64,000 nt of DNA from an uncultured Lachnospiraceae bacterium (lineage in GTDB: Bacteria > Bacillota > Clostridia > Lachnospirales > Lachnospiraceae), in contig CAUEYX010000008.1 in the NCBI GenBank assembly GCA_959022495.1, positions 1-64,000 of the forward strand, given 5' to 3'. The position numbers and the translations under genes are program-made. Positions within the stretch are counted from its first letter, which is position 1, and every line of letters begins with the position of its first letter. Of the stretch, positions 7,680 through 18,041 are shown in pieces. Below the pieces are notes generated by a model that saw only the letters and a list, made by a program, of their open reading frames with translations, was not told where the DNA came from and ran no database searches.

Positions 7680-9353
7680 TCAATCCGCTTTCGGGATCTC
7701 CAGGATCGCGCCTCTGTTCCCGGAAGTCACCATGGAAGCGTATCTCGCCAGATATCCGGTCTTTACCTTCGGCTCTCTTGGCTGCCATTTTGCTCTTCTC
7801 TCTGCCATCTCCTCATCGGAGATATCCAGTTCCAGCTTCAGTTCTGGAATATTGATTTTGATAATATCGCCTTCTTCCACAAGCGCGATCGGTCCTCCCA
7901 CCGCCGCTTCCGGCGACACATGGCCGATGGACGCTCCTCTGGACGCGCCGCTGAATCTCCCGTCTGTAATCAGGGCCACTGTTGATCCAAGTCCATATCC
8001 CGCAATGGCTGAGGTTGGATTCAGCATCTCCCGCATGCCGGGGCCTCCCTTGGGCCCTTCGTAACGGATCACGATCACATCTCCCGGATTGATCTTCCCG
8101 GACTTAATCGCCTCTGTAGCCTCCTCATCGCTCTCAAAGATCCTTGCCGGACCTTCATGAACGAGCATCTCATCGCATACCGCGGAGCGCTTGACCACAC
8201 TTCCGTCAGGGGCAAGATTCCCTTTCAGCACCGCAAGCCCGCCGGTCTCGCTGTACGGATTGTCAATGGGACGGATCACCTCTGGATTCTTGTTCACGCA
8301 GCCCGCAATATTCTCTCCCACTGTCTTTCCTGTAACAGTCATACATTCTGTATGAAGAAGCCCTTTCTTATTCAGTTCGTTCATGACCGCGTACACGCCG
8401 CCCGCCTCGTTCAGGTCCTCTATATAGGTGTGGCCTGCCGGAGCGAGGTGGCACAGGTTCGGTGTCTTTTCACTGATTGTATTGGCAAAATCGATCTCAA
8501 AATCCATCCCGATCTCATGGGCAATTGCCGGCAGATGGAGCATGCTGTTCGTAGAACAGCCAAGCGCCATATCGACAGTCAGTGCATTGAGAACGGCCTC
8601 CTCAGTCATGATATCCCTCGGACGGATATTCTTTCTCACCAGCTCCATCACCTGCATGCCCGCATGTTTCGCCAGCTGCAGGCGGGCGGAATAGACCGCT
8701 GGTATGGTGCCGTTCCCGCGAAGACCCATGCCTAAAGCTTCGGTCAGGCAGTTCATGCTGTTCGCCGTGTACATACCGGAACAGGAACCGCAGGTCGGAC
8801 ATGCCTTATTCTCATATTCACAGAGATCCTCATCCGTCATTCTGCCGGCCGCATGTGCCCCCACTGCCTCAAACATACTGGAAAGGCTGGTCTTTCCGCC
8901 CTTCACGTGACCTGCCAGCATGGGACCGCCGCTGACAAAAATGGTGGGAATATTCACACGCGCCGCCGCCATAAGAAGTCCCGGGACATTTTTATCACAA
9001 TTGGGGATCATAACCAGCCCGTCAAACTGGTGCGCCATGGCAAGCGCCTCTGTGGAGTCAGCGATCAAGTCTCTCGTCACAAGAGAATACTTCATGCCGA
9101 TATGCCCCATGGCAATCCCGTCGCACACCGCGATAGCCGGCACCATAATCGGAGTTCCCCCTGCCATCGCGACACCCAATTTCACTGCCTCCGTGATCTT
9201 GTCCAGGTTCATATGACCGGGCACAATCTCATTATAGGAGCTGACCACACCGATCAACGGCCGGCTCAATTCTTCCTCCGTCATGCCCAGTGCATTGAAC
9301 AGGGATCTGTGCGGCGCCTGCTGCACGCCTTTTGTTACGGTATCACTTCTCAT
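7680..9353 (-). CDS. ilvD: Dihydroxy-acid dehydratase
   Basis: A 557-residue Fe-S dehydratase that forms 2-oxoisovalerate and 2-oxo-3-methylvalerate, the last common step before valine, isoleucine and leucine. Cluster-ligand cysteines are visible in MIPNCDKNVPGLLMA and ACPTCGSCSGMYTANSMNCL; the C-terminal RYEGPKGGPGMREML and TDGRFSGASRGASIGHV blocks are present. The start is preceded by AGGAACAACAT. It follows leuB by 80 bases and precedes ilvB by about 110 bases, all on the minus strand. Like others of its family it should be oxygen sensitive. Length and motifs are normal. Confidence 0.96.
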   Translation of the reverse strand: MRSDTVTKGVQQAPHRSLFNALGMTEEELSRPLIGVVSSYNEIVPGHMNLDKITEAVKLGVAMAGGTPIMVPAIAVCDGIAMGHIGMKYSLVTRDLIADSTEALAMAHQFDGLVMIPNCDKNVPGLLMAAARVNIPTIFVSGGPMLAGHVKGGKTSLSSMFEAVGAHAAGRMTDEDLCEYENKACPTCGSCSGMYTANSMNCLTEALGMGLRGNGTIPAVYSARLQLAKHAGMQVMELVRKNIRPRDIMTEEAVLNALTVDMALGCSTNSMLHLPAIAHEIGMDFEIDFANTISEKTPNLCHLAPAGHTYIEDLNEAGGVYAVMNELNKKGLLHTECMTVTGKTVGENIAGCVNKNPEVIRPIDNPYSETGGLAVLKGNLAPDGSVVKRSAVCDEMLVHEGPARIFESDEEATEAIKSGKINPGDVIVIRYEGPKGGPGMREMLNPTSAIAGYGLGSTVALITDGRFSGASRGASIGHVSPEAAVGGPIALVEEGDIIKINIPELKLELDISDEEMAERRAKWQPREPKVKTGYLARYASMVTSGNRGAILEIPKAD

Positions 9354-9433
9354 ATGTTGTTCCTCTCTTTCTCAAAATCTGCTCTTCAGACGCCGGACGG
9401 ATACGTTTTACATCCTCTTCACTCCCGCGCATC

Positions 9434-10519
9434 TTATTTTATATATTCGCAGATCCGGCTGCCCATCTCTTTTGTGCCGATCTGCTGTTTCCCTTCTGAC
9501 ATAATATCAATCGTTCTGTATCCATCTTTCAGAACCAGTCCCACTGCCTTCTCTATGGCGTCCGCCTCTTTGTCCAGATCAAAGGAATACCGGAGCATCA
9601 TGGCCGCGGAAAGGATGGTGGCAATAGGATTGGCGATGCCTTTCCCCGCAATATCGGGAGCTGAGCCGCCGCTTGGTTCGTACAGACCAAACTTTGTGTC
9701 ATTTAAGCTCGCGCTTGCGAGCATTCCAATGGAGCCGGTCACCATGCTCGCTTCATCGGAAAGGATATCTCCGAACATATTCTCTGTCAAGATCACGTCA
9801 AACTGTGCCGGGTCCTTCACAAGCTGCATCGCGCAGTTATCCACCAGCATATGTTCCAAGGTCACTTCCGGATAGTCCGCTGAGACTTCCTCGACGATCT
9901 TTCTCCAGAGCCGGGAGGAGTCCAGCACATTTGCCTTATCCACGCTGGTCACTTTCTTCCTTCTCTTCATGGCAATATCAAAGCCGCGTTTTGCGATCCT
10001 GTGGATCTCTTTCTCACTGTATGTAAGCTCATCCCGCGCCACAAGCACGCCGTCCTCTTCTGCTGTACTGCGCGTTCCGAAATAGAGCCCGCCTGTCAGT
10101 TCCCTCATAATCATCATGTCAAAACCTTTGTCAGCGATCTCTTCTTTTAAAGGGCATGCTCCTTTTAATTCTTCATACAGAACAGCCGGCCTTAAATTCG
10201 CAAACAGATTCAGGCCCTTCCTCAGCTGCAAAAGCCCCGCCTCCGGACGCTTGGAAGGCTCAAGCTGATACCAGGGGGACGTCTTTGCGTCCCCGCCAAT
10301 GGACCCCATCAGGACAGCATCGCTGGCCTTCGCTTCCGCCAGAGTCTCTTCGGTAAGCGGCACGCCGTTCGCGTCAATAGAGGCTCCCCCCATAAGGAGC
10401 TGTGTATAAGAAAAGGAATGTCCATACACTTCCGCGGTCCTGTCTAAAACCTTCATGGCCTCGTCCACGATCTCAGGACCGATCCCATCCCCTTTTATCA
10501 CTCCGATTTTCATTTCCAT
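9434..10519 (-). CDS. leuB: 3-isopropylmalate dehydrogenase
   Basis: A beta-decarboxylating dehydrogenase that oxidises 3-isopropylmalate to 2-oxoisocaproate in leucine synthesis. The sequence has the N-terminal IGVIKGDGIGPEIV, the LeuB-type Arg motifs (RPEAGLLQLRKGLNLFANLRP in parts), RELTGGLYFG, the metal-binding ENMFGDILSDE and the NAD-binding GSAPDIAGKGIANP. These separate it from isocitrate dehydrogenase. I prefer the ATG at 10519: GAAGGG lies 10 bases upstream, while the longer reading needs a TTG at 10525. It is the first gene of the leuB-ilvD-ilvB-serC-serA operon. leuA, leuC and leuD are absent from the window. Confidence 0.95.
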   Translation of the reverse strand: MEMKIGVIKGDGIGPEIVDEAMKVLDRTAEVYGHSFSYTQLLMGGASIDANGVPLTEETLAEAKASDAVLMGSIGGDAKTSPWYQLEPSKRPEAGLLQLRKGLNLFANLRPAVLYEELKGACPLKEEIADKGFDMMIMRELTGGLYFGTRSTAEEDGVLVARDELTYSEKEIHRIAKRGFDIAMKRRKKVTSVDKANVLDSSRLWRKIVEEVSADYPEVTLEHMLVDNCAMQLVKDPAQFDVILTENMFGDILSDEASMVTGSIGMLASASLNDTKFGLYEPSGGSAPDIAGKGIANPIATILSAAMMLRYSFDLDKEADAIEKAVGLVLKDGYRTIDIMSEGKQQIGTKEMGSRICEYIK

Positions 10520-10554
10520 AGCCAATCATCCCTTCAATCAAAATGTTACTACTA

Positions 10555-10583
10555 ATCATACCGCATTTCCGGGTGCGTTTCAA
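10555..10583 (-). promoter_or_regulatory. Promoter of the leuB-to-serA operon
   Basis: On the minus strand, TTGAAA (10583-10578) and TATGAT (10560-10555) are 17 bases apart, about 35 bases upstream of leuB. I saw no T-box leader between this promoter and leuB; the leader is too short for one. Confidence 0.75.
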
Positions 10584-10627
10584 GTATTTCGGCCACAAAA
10601 ATAGAGGGCACTCTAAAATAAAACAAC

Positions 10628-10704
10628 ACGCCGGAACCTGTACCAGACAGCAGGCTTTCAAGTTTTTTTCTTCCCGCTTCCCTTTCCGGTACAGATTCCG
10701 GCGT
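10628..10704 (-). terminator. Terminator of the GH95 gene
   Basis: A 17-bp stem with one mismatch, ACGCCGGAACCTGTACC (10628-10644) against GGTACAGATTCCGGCGT (10688-10704), lies 23 bases past the end of the wall-anchored protein. Reading the minus strand it is followed by TGTTGTTTTATTTTAG, a moderate U-rich tail. Confidence 0.8.
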
Positions 10705-10727
10705 TTTGAGTCTCTTACGCTATTTTA

Positions 10728-13700
10728 TTATGAATTTCTTTTTTTCTTCCATGTGCCTGCTGCCAGGGCTGCCGCGCAGACCCCTGCGGCCAGCGCCAGT
10801 ATTCCGCCTGTCTGCACAGGATCACCGGTCTTGACAGCCCCCTGTGATCCGCTGCCGGTTCCATCAATGGTTCCGCCGCCATGGATTGATCCGCTGGTTC
10901 CAGGATTCTCTGCATCTCCCGGTTCTTCCGGTCCGCCCGGCAGAATCTCCAGCGCGCCCACTGCTTCATCCAGGTCCTTCTGTGCGCTGTCGTAATCCGC
11001 CTGCACAGCATCCGGGTCCGCGAGAACCGCCCGTGCCGCATCCAGCGCGTTCTGCAGCTTGTTCCAGCTGGCCTCGGTATACTTGGTCCTGTCAAGGCCT
11101 TCTGCCTTCTGAACGCTCTCTTCAAGCGCAGTTTTGTCCGGCTTCTGCGGCTGCTCTGCCTCCTGGAGCGCTTTTATCGCTGTATCCAGAGCCTGTGCGG
11201 CATCTTTTACTTCTTTCTCATCCGCGTCCGTGGAGAGGAGAACTGCCCGCGCGGCATTCAGCGCCGCCGTCATCTCGTTCCAGCTCTCTTCGGTATAGAG
11301 GTCTTTCTCGAGTTCCCCAGCCTTCTGGACAAGCTCTTCCAGCGCTATGATCTCCGTCCGTTTCTCCAGCCCGTCCAGGCAGTCTTTCAGATCCGCTGCC
11401 GCCTGGTCTGCTGCCGCCTGATCCGCGTCTTTGTCCGCATAGGCCAGGACCGCCTCTTCATATGCGTCCTCCAAGGCTTTCCAGCTCTCGGATGTGTAAT
11501 GGTTTTTCATCTCATTGTCCAGGATATTTTCCGCCGTCTCAAGATATTCCCTGAGCACGGATTTGTCGGTATCTCTGACAAGCTGGCTCAGCGCCTCCTC
11601 CAGCGCCTCTGCCGCTTTTTTGGCATCCTGGTCATTGGGCTTTAAAGCATTTTTCACTTCCAGGGCCGCGTCCAGCGCTTTCTGGAGCGCATGGAAGCTC
11701 TCCTGGGTATAATCTTCAGGATCTTTCTCCTGGGCAGCGGCGATCAGATTGTCCAGCTGCTCCCACACAGAAGATACCACTGTCACTGTCACGGAAGCCT
11801 TTATATTCTGCGGATTTCGAATATCATCCCCGGTCTCGATCACACCGCTTAAGATATATTCTCCCGGAACATCCGCCTGGTATCCGTCTTTCTGCCATTT
11901 TACCGGAAGGTCTTTTGATGTCCCATTATCCAGTACTGCAGTAATCTGTTCCGGAAGGGAAAGATCTTCAAATAGAGTGCCTTCTTTCACTGTTATTTCC
12001 GGTATCCCATCAATTTCTTTCACGGATGGGAGCCGTTCGCCCGATGCCTGAAGTTCAAAGATGGTGATGCGCTTTGACGCGTCTGTATTCTTAAACTCAT
12101 ATCTGACCGCGCTTGCGTTCACTGCATCCTCAAGCACAAAAATATTGGTGCTCTGTGACTGGCCGTCCCGATCCGGTTCGGATTTCAGCGGCTTTTTATC
12201 AACAAGCGTAATCCATTCTCCGTCGCAGAGTGCCGCGATTGTTGTCTCATCCCCTCGTGTTTTATAGCCGTCGTTCTTCTCAAGGAATTCCTGGACATAA
12301 AGGGTATCGATCTTGTATACTCCGTCCAGCTCCACTGTCACGGTAAGATGATTCTGTAAGTCATTTCCCGCGTAGCGGGTTGAGCTGTCCCCGTCAACCA
12401 TCGCTTTAATCGGATATCTTGACTCGTTCTGGGAATCGGCGCTGGCCTCAATGGACCTGCCCAGCATGATATTTACTGCCGCTCCCTTCTCTTCAAATGC
12501 CTCTTTTGCGTCTCTGATCCGTTTCGCGCAGGCGTCTACTGTTTCCTGGTCCGCAGAGATATCCTGAAGGAGCGCAGCCCCTTGGCTCTGTGCTTCCTGA
12601 AGTTCCCGTCTCTCATCACTGAGTACATATTGATTCAGGTCAAGTCCGGAAATCTCCTGAAGTTCCTGGAATAATTCCAGCTTATCTGCCTGTTTCGGCA
12701 TAACAGCCGAACACATTACCTCCGTGATGCTGGCATACTTCGCGGGATCTCCCTCATTATTAAAGGTAATGCGGATTTTCACAGCCTCTTTCTGCTGCAT
12801 GTCGACCTCTTTGGTCCCGTTCCATACGCAGGCAAATCCGCTCTCCACCGTCTCCCAGCTTCCACCCGGTGTCTGTATTTCCACTGTTGTATTTTTTGAA
12901 CGTGTTTTTCCTTCTCCGTTCTTCCACTCTACAATCGAAAGTGTATTCAGGGTATAAGTTCCTTCCAGGTCAATCTCCATGGTCCAGGAACCTTTCTTAT
13001 CGCCGTTGAGTGCCAGTCTGTCACTGCTGTTTGACGGGTCAGCCTTGCCGTTGACCGCCAGCCCAGCCGGATAGCTCGCATGAACAGTCTGTCCGCTTGT
13101 AATCGTGATCGGCTTATTCAGAAGGATGTTATCCAGTTCCGCTGAGCTCCGTACGACAGCTTCTGTCATGCCGCTCTCCCGGCCGCCGCTGACCGCGCTG
13201 ACCGCATAGACAGCGCCTGCTTCTTTTTCCACATATACCGTCGTATATTCTGACTGATACAGTCTCTCCCAATTATCCCCGTCCTGTTTATAGACCACAT
13301 ATCCGTCTGCTCCGTCCACTTCGCTGATTACAAGCTGAAGGGTTGTGTCAGATATCATATATCCGTTTACTGCGTCCGGCGCCGTGATTGGAAGAATCTG
13401 AATCGCCGCGCCGTCACTCTCCCGGCCGTCCGCGCTGACCGCTGTCACACGCATGGTCACACGGTCTTCCGCTTTCATCTCCGTCATATCCTCCGCGGCA
13501 TAAAGATATTCATTTCCTTTGACATTCTCCGCCACAAGCGTATAGTCCGGCGCGTCATTTACTGCCTCATAAACACGGTAGCTGACAGCGTCCGGGCTCT
13601 CTGTCCAGGTAAGGCCCATTCCCTCCGCGGTGCTCTCCGCCTTAAGCCCTGACGGGGCCTTGGGATCTTTCACTGTCGGAATCTGGGTAATTACATAAGA

Positions 13701-14417
13701 CTGATCCTTCTCTGTATCGAACGTGATCCGATCCTGACCGTCCCGGACAACACTGACGGCATTCCCATCCGCGGTCCGGACATCCGCATCTGCCAGACCG
13801 GGATAGTCTACCGTACAGCTTCCGCCGGACTGTGCCGTAATCGTAAATTCTGTCGCTGTCCCGTCCGCCCATTTGGCATCTACTACGAAATTTCCGCGTG
13901 CGAGCAGGCCTTCATAGCTTCCGTCTGCCCACGCAGATGGAAGTGCCGCGAGAGGCGCAATATAGCCTTCATGGCTCTGAAGAAGCATCTCGCCGATTCC
14001 GGCCGTAGCGCCAAAGTTACCGTCAATCTGGAACGGCGGATGGGTATCCCAGAGATTGTCCATGATCTTCGTCTTCAAAAGCTGCTGGATCTCCTTATAG
14101 CACACATCGCCGTCACCGATCCTTGCCCACGCGCACAGCCTGTGGGCAATGGACCATCCTGTGGACCCAAGGCCGCGCTTCTCAAGAGAAACTTTGGCCG
14201 CATCCAGCCATGCCGGTGTATTATGGCTGATCGACGTTCCCGGATAGAGTCCTACAAGCTGGGAGATATGGCGGTGCTGAGACTCGCCGAACTCTCCGTA
14301 ATAATTTTCTTCACGGTACTCCTTTACCTGCCCTGAATAACCGATGTTAACAGGGTCAAGCTTATCGATCTGCTCTTTTGCCGTCTGAACAATCGGGTCA
14401 TCTTCTTTTCCGAGAAT
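10728..14417 (-). pseudogene. C-terminal part of broken GH95 surface protein (Fn3, F5/8-type, FIVAR, anchor)
   Basis: This is the continuation, in the same frame, of the reading frame that stops at 14418. The first Met is at 14105, but homologous sequence runs open from 14417 (ILGKEDDPIVQTAKEQIDKL onwards). Numbering from the GTG start, this part holds residues 588-1816: the rest of the GH95 barrel with the conserved WDTHPPFQIDGNFG block, Fn3-like domains (about 840-1010), two F5/8 type C (CBM32-like) domains (about 1016-1160 and 1234-1381), a bacterial Ig-like domain (about 1391-1470) and four FIVAR repeats (about 1471-1745). The tail VKTGDP, a hydrophobic helix and KKKRNS is a degenerate sortase signal. 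From 14105 alone it would lack a signal peptide and half the catalytic domain, so it is unlikely to work alone. Confidence 0.85.
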
Positions 14418-14420
14418 TTA
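14418..14420 (-). other. In-frame TAA nonsense codon in the GH95 gene
   Basis: The codon after ...NNLIKAA is TAA, and the same frame then continues open as ILGKEDD through 1,229 further codons. A lysine fits here in GH95 sequences (AAKILGK), so one A-to-T change of AAA explains it. No frameshift is needed. It may be a true nonsense mutation, a strain-level variant or a base-call error. Confidence 0.9.
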
Positions 14421-16178
14421 CGCCGCCTTGATCAGATTATTATGATTCTCCCAAGTCATCTGCTGGTCAAACGCACAGCCTACCGTCTGTTTATTATTGG
14501 CGTTTTCCGGTGAAGCGGACGGGGAAATCAGATAGTTTCCATCCTGCTCGATCAGGCTCTTGGAGAGGAATTTTGCCATTCCTGCCACAGCCGGATATGT
14601 ATGTTCTTCCAGGATTTCTTCATCCCGTGTAAAGTCGTACCAATCCCAGAAAAGCATGCTGGTAAAGGCTCCGGTTCCCGGACCTGAGTGTCCTCCCGGG
14701 CTGGGGGCTCCGGCTGTATACGGATACACGCCTGTGCCGATGGCCCAGCCATTCTCTCCAGTGCCGTCCGGCGCTTTGAGCGCTGACCCTGTCGTTGTCA
14801 GATAAGAGTCCGCATTGCCCTCAGCCTGCTTTCTGAACGCCTCATTAAAGTCGGAGTAGGACTGAAACAATTCTGGCATATTCGTGACAAATGCCGGCCA
14901 GTAATTCATCTGTACATTGATGTTGTGCCAGTATCCTCCGCTCCATGGAGTATCTTCATACGCGTTCCAGATCCCCTGGAGGTTTGCCGGAAGGCAGCCT
15001 TCCCTGGAGGACGCGATCAGCAGATATCTCCCATACTGGAAGAATACTTCTTCAAGATACGGGCTGTATGTCCCCTTTTTATATTCACTGAGCAGCTGGT
15101 CCGTGGTTTTTCCCTCGTCCACTCCGCCGATATTCAAGTCTACCCTTGAGAAGTAGGTCTGATAATCCTCTACATGACGCTCTCTGAGCTCTTCATAGTT
15201 ATATTTTTCCGCATCATCCAGATATCCCGTCACTTTCTCATGTGGATAGCTGTCCGGGTCCAGCTTCTCTTTGACGGAATTCAGGAAAGTCTCCGGCGTC
15301 ATCTCATAATTGGTCCCCACAGCAAGGAGGATCAGCGCGCTGTCAGCGCCCTCCACACGGATCTGACCGTTTCCCTCATCATCGGTGACCGCCTGCATCG
15401 TGCCGCCCTGTGGAAGCACGCGGTACTGGCCTTCATAATTGATCTGATAATATTCCATGGTACCGGAAAGAACGATGGTGCCTTCGTCCCCATCCACAGA
15501 CGCCTCCACTGATCCGCTCTTTCCCATTCCATCGCCCGGTTCAAGATAATAATCGCACAGATACGGCGCTTCTGGTCTCAGGGTAAAGCTGAGCGCCCCC
15601 TCTTCTGACGCGTCCAGTTTCATTACCATAACTTTATCCGGATAACTTGTGAAGTATTCCCTGGAATAGGAAACCCCATCATACTCATAACTGACGTGGG
15701 CTGTCGCGTCGTCAAGGACCAGGTCCCTGCTGTAATCCGACACTTTCTCCTCATCATGTCCAAAATCAATCCAGGTCTTTGCAAGCAGATTCAGTCCTGT
15801 GCGGTTGCTTGTACTGTTATTTCCCGCGTTCTTCTGATAGGGGTTCGCAAGACTGTTCTCTGTGACATAGACTGCCTCAGTCTCCGTCCCGCCCCACACA
15901 TTCACGCCCATGTAACCGCATCCGAGAGGAAGGGAATACTCCTCAAAACCGGTATCTGTATCACGTGACGTGTTGTCGATTCCTGTAATAGGCGCAGGTT
16001 CATCATAATACAACCGCAGGCTGTCCCCGCCTGCTCCCTGTCCTGTTTTTCCTTCTGTCTGCATGTTCTCTTCCGCATGTACAACTATCCCGGACAGCGG
16101 GCTCAGGGCCGATGCTGCCAGAACCGCGCACAGCGACAGGGCAGATATTCTTCTGCCGGCTCTCTTTTTGAAATGCAC
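14418..16178 (-). pseudogene. N-terminal part of broken GH95 alpha-L-fucosidase-like protein
   Basis: 586 residues up to the TAA. A GTG start is used (AAAAGGAGGAGAGAGTC upstream). Residues 1-35 are a signal peptide with a basic start, a hydrophobic core and VHA cleavage region. The GH95 N-terminal beta domain and the first part of the helical barrel follow. It contains the family motif WSGGYWHNINVQMNYWPA with paired asparagines at 419 and 421, and SPSASPEN with the probable acid Glu558. The family releases alpha-1,2-fucose (some members galactose) from host glycans such as mucin. The conserved DTHPPFQIDGN aspartates lie after the stop, so the truncated secreted product should be inactive unless the stop is read through. 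The gene has its own promoter and terminator. Confidence 0.88.
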
Positions 16179-16245
16179 GACTCTCTCCTCCTTTTAGCGG
16201 CGAAAGCAGCTTTCTGCCTTCGTCATATTGTTAATATTATGTGAA

Positions 16246-16251
16246 ATTATA
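16246..16251 (-). promoter_or_regulatory. -10 box upstream of the GH95 gene
   Basis: A TATAAT lies 68 bases before the GTG start. The hexamer 17 bases further upstream is GAGACA, a 4/6 match to the -35 consensus. The surrounding 100 bases are very A/T rich. Confidence 0.5.
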
Positions 16252-16344
16252 CCTATAACCAGTCTTTTTGTCTCGTAGATTTATGGACAGAAATATAACG
16301 ATATTCACTTTTTTAAAAAAATTTATTGACATTCAAAAAATTTA

Positions 16345-16399
16345 CAAAAAAACACCTGACAACCGGCTGCATCAAATCGATGTTCCAGCTGTCAGGTGT
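16345..16399 (-). terminator. Terminator downstream of yajC
   Basis: ACACCTGACA (16352-16361) pairs with TGTCAGGTGT (16390-16399); on the minus strand the stem is followed by TTTTTTTGT. It ends transcription about 30 bases past yajC. Confidence 0.85.
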
Positions 16400-16430
16400 C
16401 ATTTTCCTCACTCTTGTCCGCTGCTTATAA

Positions 16431-16712
16431 TTACTCCGCATTCGGCTTTTCGATCTGGGCGATCGCTGCCTTCTGCATCGGAATACGGCAGTTTTTATTG
16501 TTTCCGAATTCAACGATTACATCATCATCTGTAATATCAATGATTACCCCATAGAATCCGCTCGTCGTCAAAGCTGTATCGCCCACTTCCATCGATGCAA
16601 GCATCGCCTGGATTCTCTTCTGCTCCTTTTTCTGCGGACGCATCAGCATAAACCACATCAGACCGATTACCGCTGCCCAGACAACGACCATGGCCAATAA
16701 TTCTCCACCCAT
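16431..16712 (-). CDS. yajC: Preprotein translocase accessory subunit YajC
   Basis: A 93-residue single-pass membrane protein that associates with SecDF-SecYEG. It has an N-terminal hydrophobic segment (residues about 5-24), then the hallmark MLMRPQKKEQKRIQ, the MEVGDTALTTSGFYGVI motif, and a small beta domain. The SD is GGAGGATATCATACT. It follows tgt by about 125 bases, the common order tgt-yajC in Firmicutes, and precedes a strong terminator. secD and secF are not in the window. Confidence 0.95.
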   Translation of the reverse strand: MGGELLAMVVVWAAVIGLMWFMLMRPQKKEQKRIQAMLASMEVGDTALTTSGFYGVIIDITDDDVIVEFGNNKNCRIPMQKAAIAQIEKPNAE

Positions 16713-16836
16713 AGTATGATATCCTCCTAACTTTCTTTACGCAATAAGATTACTATACACAAAAAACAGATAATCTTCAAGAGGCATTTTATAAATTCCC
16801 CGTAAAGACGCGCTCTTCTGCCGCTCCCGGTATCCA

Positions 16837-17967
16837 TCACTGCTTCTGAAGCATACCGTCCAGCTTCCGCTTCTTGTAAGCCTGGTACTCTCCTGCGTCA
16901 ATCGCATCCCTGATCTCCTCCATCATCGTATTATAAAAATACAGATTGTGCAGGACACACAGTCTCATGCCAAGCATTTCCTTCGCTTTCAGGAGATGAC
17001 GGATGTACGCACGGCTGTAGCTCCTGCACGCCGGACATCCACACCCCTCCTCAATTGGACGGTCGTCAAGTTCATATTTCGCGTTAAACAGATTCCGCTT
17101 TCCATGATTGGTATAGACATGCCCATGTCTTCCATTCCGCGTCGGGTACACACAGTCAAAGAAATCAACGCCTCTGTCAACTGCCTCCAGAATATTTGCC
17201 GGCGTCCCCACACCCATCAGATATGTAGGTTTCTCTTCCGGCAGGCAGGGCACCACCGCATCCAGAATCCGGTACATGTCCTCATGGCTTTCCCCCACCG
17301 CAAGACCGCCCACGGCGTAACCGTCCAGATTAAGCTCCGTGATCTGCTGTGCGTGGGCAATACGGATATCTTCATAAATGCCCCCCTGATTGATGCCAAA
17401 AAGCATCTGCTGAGGATTAATCGTATCCGGCAGGGAATTCAGCCGGGCCATCTCCTCTTTACAGCGTTTAAGCCAGCGTGTCGTGCGTTCTACGGAATCA
17501 GAAATATATTTTTTTTCTGCAACACTGGACGGGCACTCATCAAAAGCCATGGCGATCGTGGAAGCCAGGTTCGACTGGATCTGCATGCTCTCCTCCGGGC
17601 CCATGAATATTTTCCGGCCGTCAACATGTGAGTGGAAATGCACACCCTCTTCTTTAATCCTGCGCAGGGATGCCAGGGAGAACACCTGAAAACCGCCGGA
17701 ATCCGTGAGAATCGGTTTGTCCCAGTTCATAAAGCGGTGCAGCCCTCCGAGTTTTTTTACAATTTCATCTCCCGGCCTTACGTGGAGATGATATGTATTG
17801 GAGAGTTCAACCTGCGTTTTTATCTCTCTCAAATCATCGGTGGACACAGCTCCTTTTATGGCGGCCGCTGTCCCCACATTCATAAATACCGGCGTCTCGA
17901 CTGTACCATGGACTGTGTGGAACCGTCCGCGTTTTGCCTTGCCGTCCTTTTTCAACAGTTCATACAT
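16837..17967 (-). CDS. tgt: tRNA-guanine transglycosylase
   Basis: A 376-residue enzyme that exchanges guanine-34 in GUN-anticodon tRNAs for the queuosine precursor preQ1. The TIM barrel shows the catalytic aspartate in LTDSGGFQVFSL, the second active-site region VYPTRNGRHGHVY, the GVGTPANILEAVDRGVDFFDCV block and the zinc site CGCPACRSYSRAYIRHLL, with a later His (CVLHNLYFY). Length is as usual. The SD is GAGG, 10 bases ahead of the ATG. It lies 74 bases after the L,D-transpeptidase gene and upstream of yajC on the same strand. Confidence 0.97.
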   Translation of the reverse strand: MYELLKKDGKAKRGRFHTVHGTVETPVFMNVGTAAAIKGAVSTDDLREIKTQVELSNTYHLHVRPGDEIVKKLGGLHRFMNWDKPILTDSGGFQVFSLASLRRIKEEGVHFHSHVDGRKIFMGPEESMQIQSNLASTIAMAFDECPSSVAEKKYISDSVERTTRWLKRCKEEMARLNSLPDTINPQQMLFGINQGGIYEDIRIAHAQQITELNLDGYAVGGLAVGESHEDMYRILDAVVPCLPEEKPTYLMGVGTPANILEAVDRGVDFFDCVYPTRNGRHGHVYTNHGKRNLFNAKYELDDRPIEEGCGCPACRSYSRAYIRHLLKAKEMLGMRLCVLHNLYFYNTMMEEIRDAIDAGEYQAYKKRKLDGMLQKQ

Positions 17968-18041
17968 TTCCGTAAACCTCGTGTTCCTATTTCAGGCGCG
18001 GGCTCAATGCCAACTCCCGATTTTCTGTCCTCTTCCTTTCA

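Noticed and set aside
8853..9875. 340-codon plus-strand open frame opposite ilvD and leuB
   Set aside because: It spans two real minus-strand genes and the gap between them; no family resemblance.
10526..10627. Possible T-box leader for the leuB operon
   Set aside because: The leader from promoter to leuB is about 45 bases, and the T-box core was not found on the minus strand.
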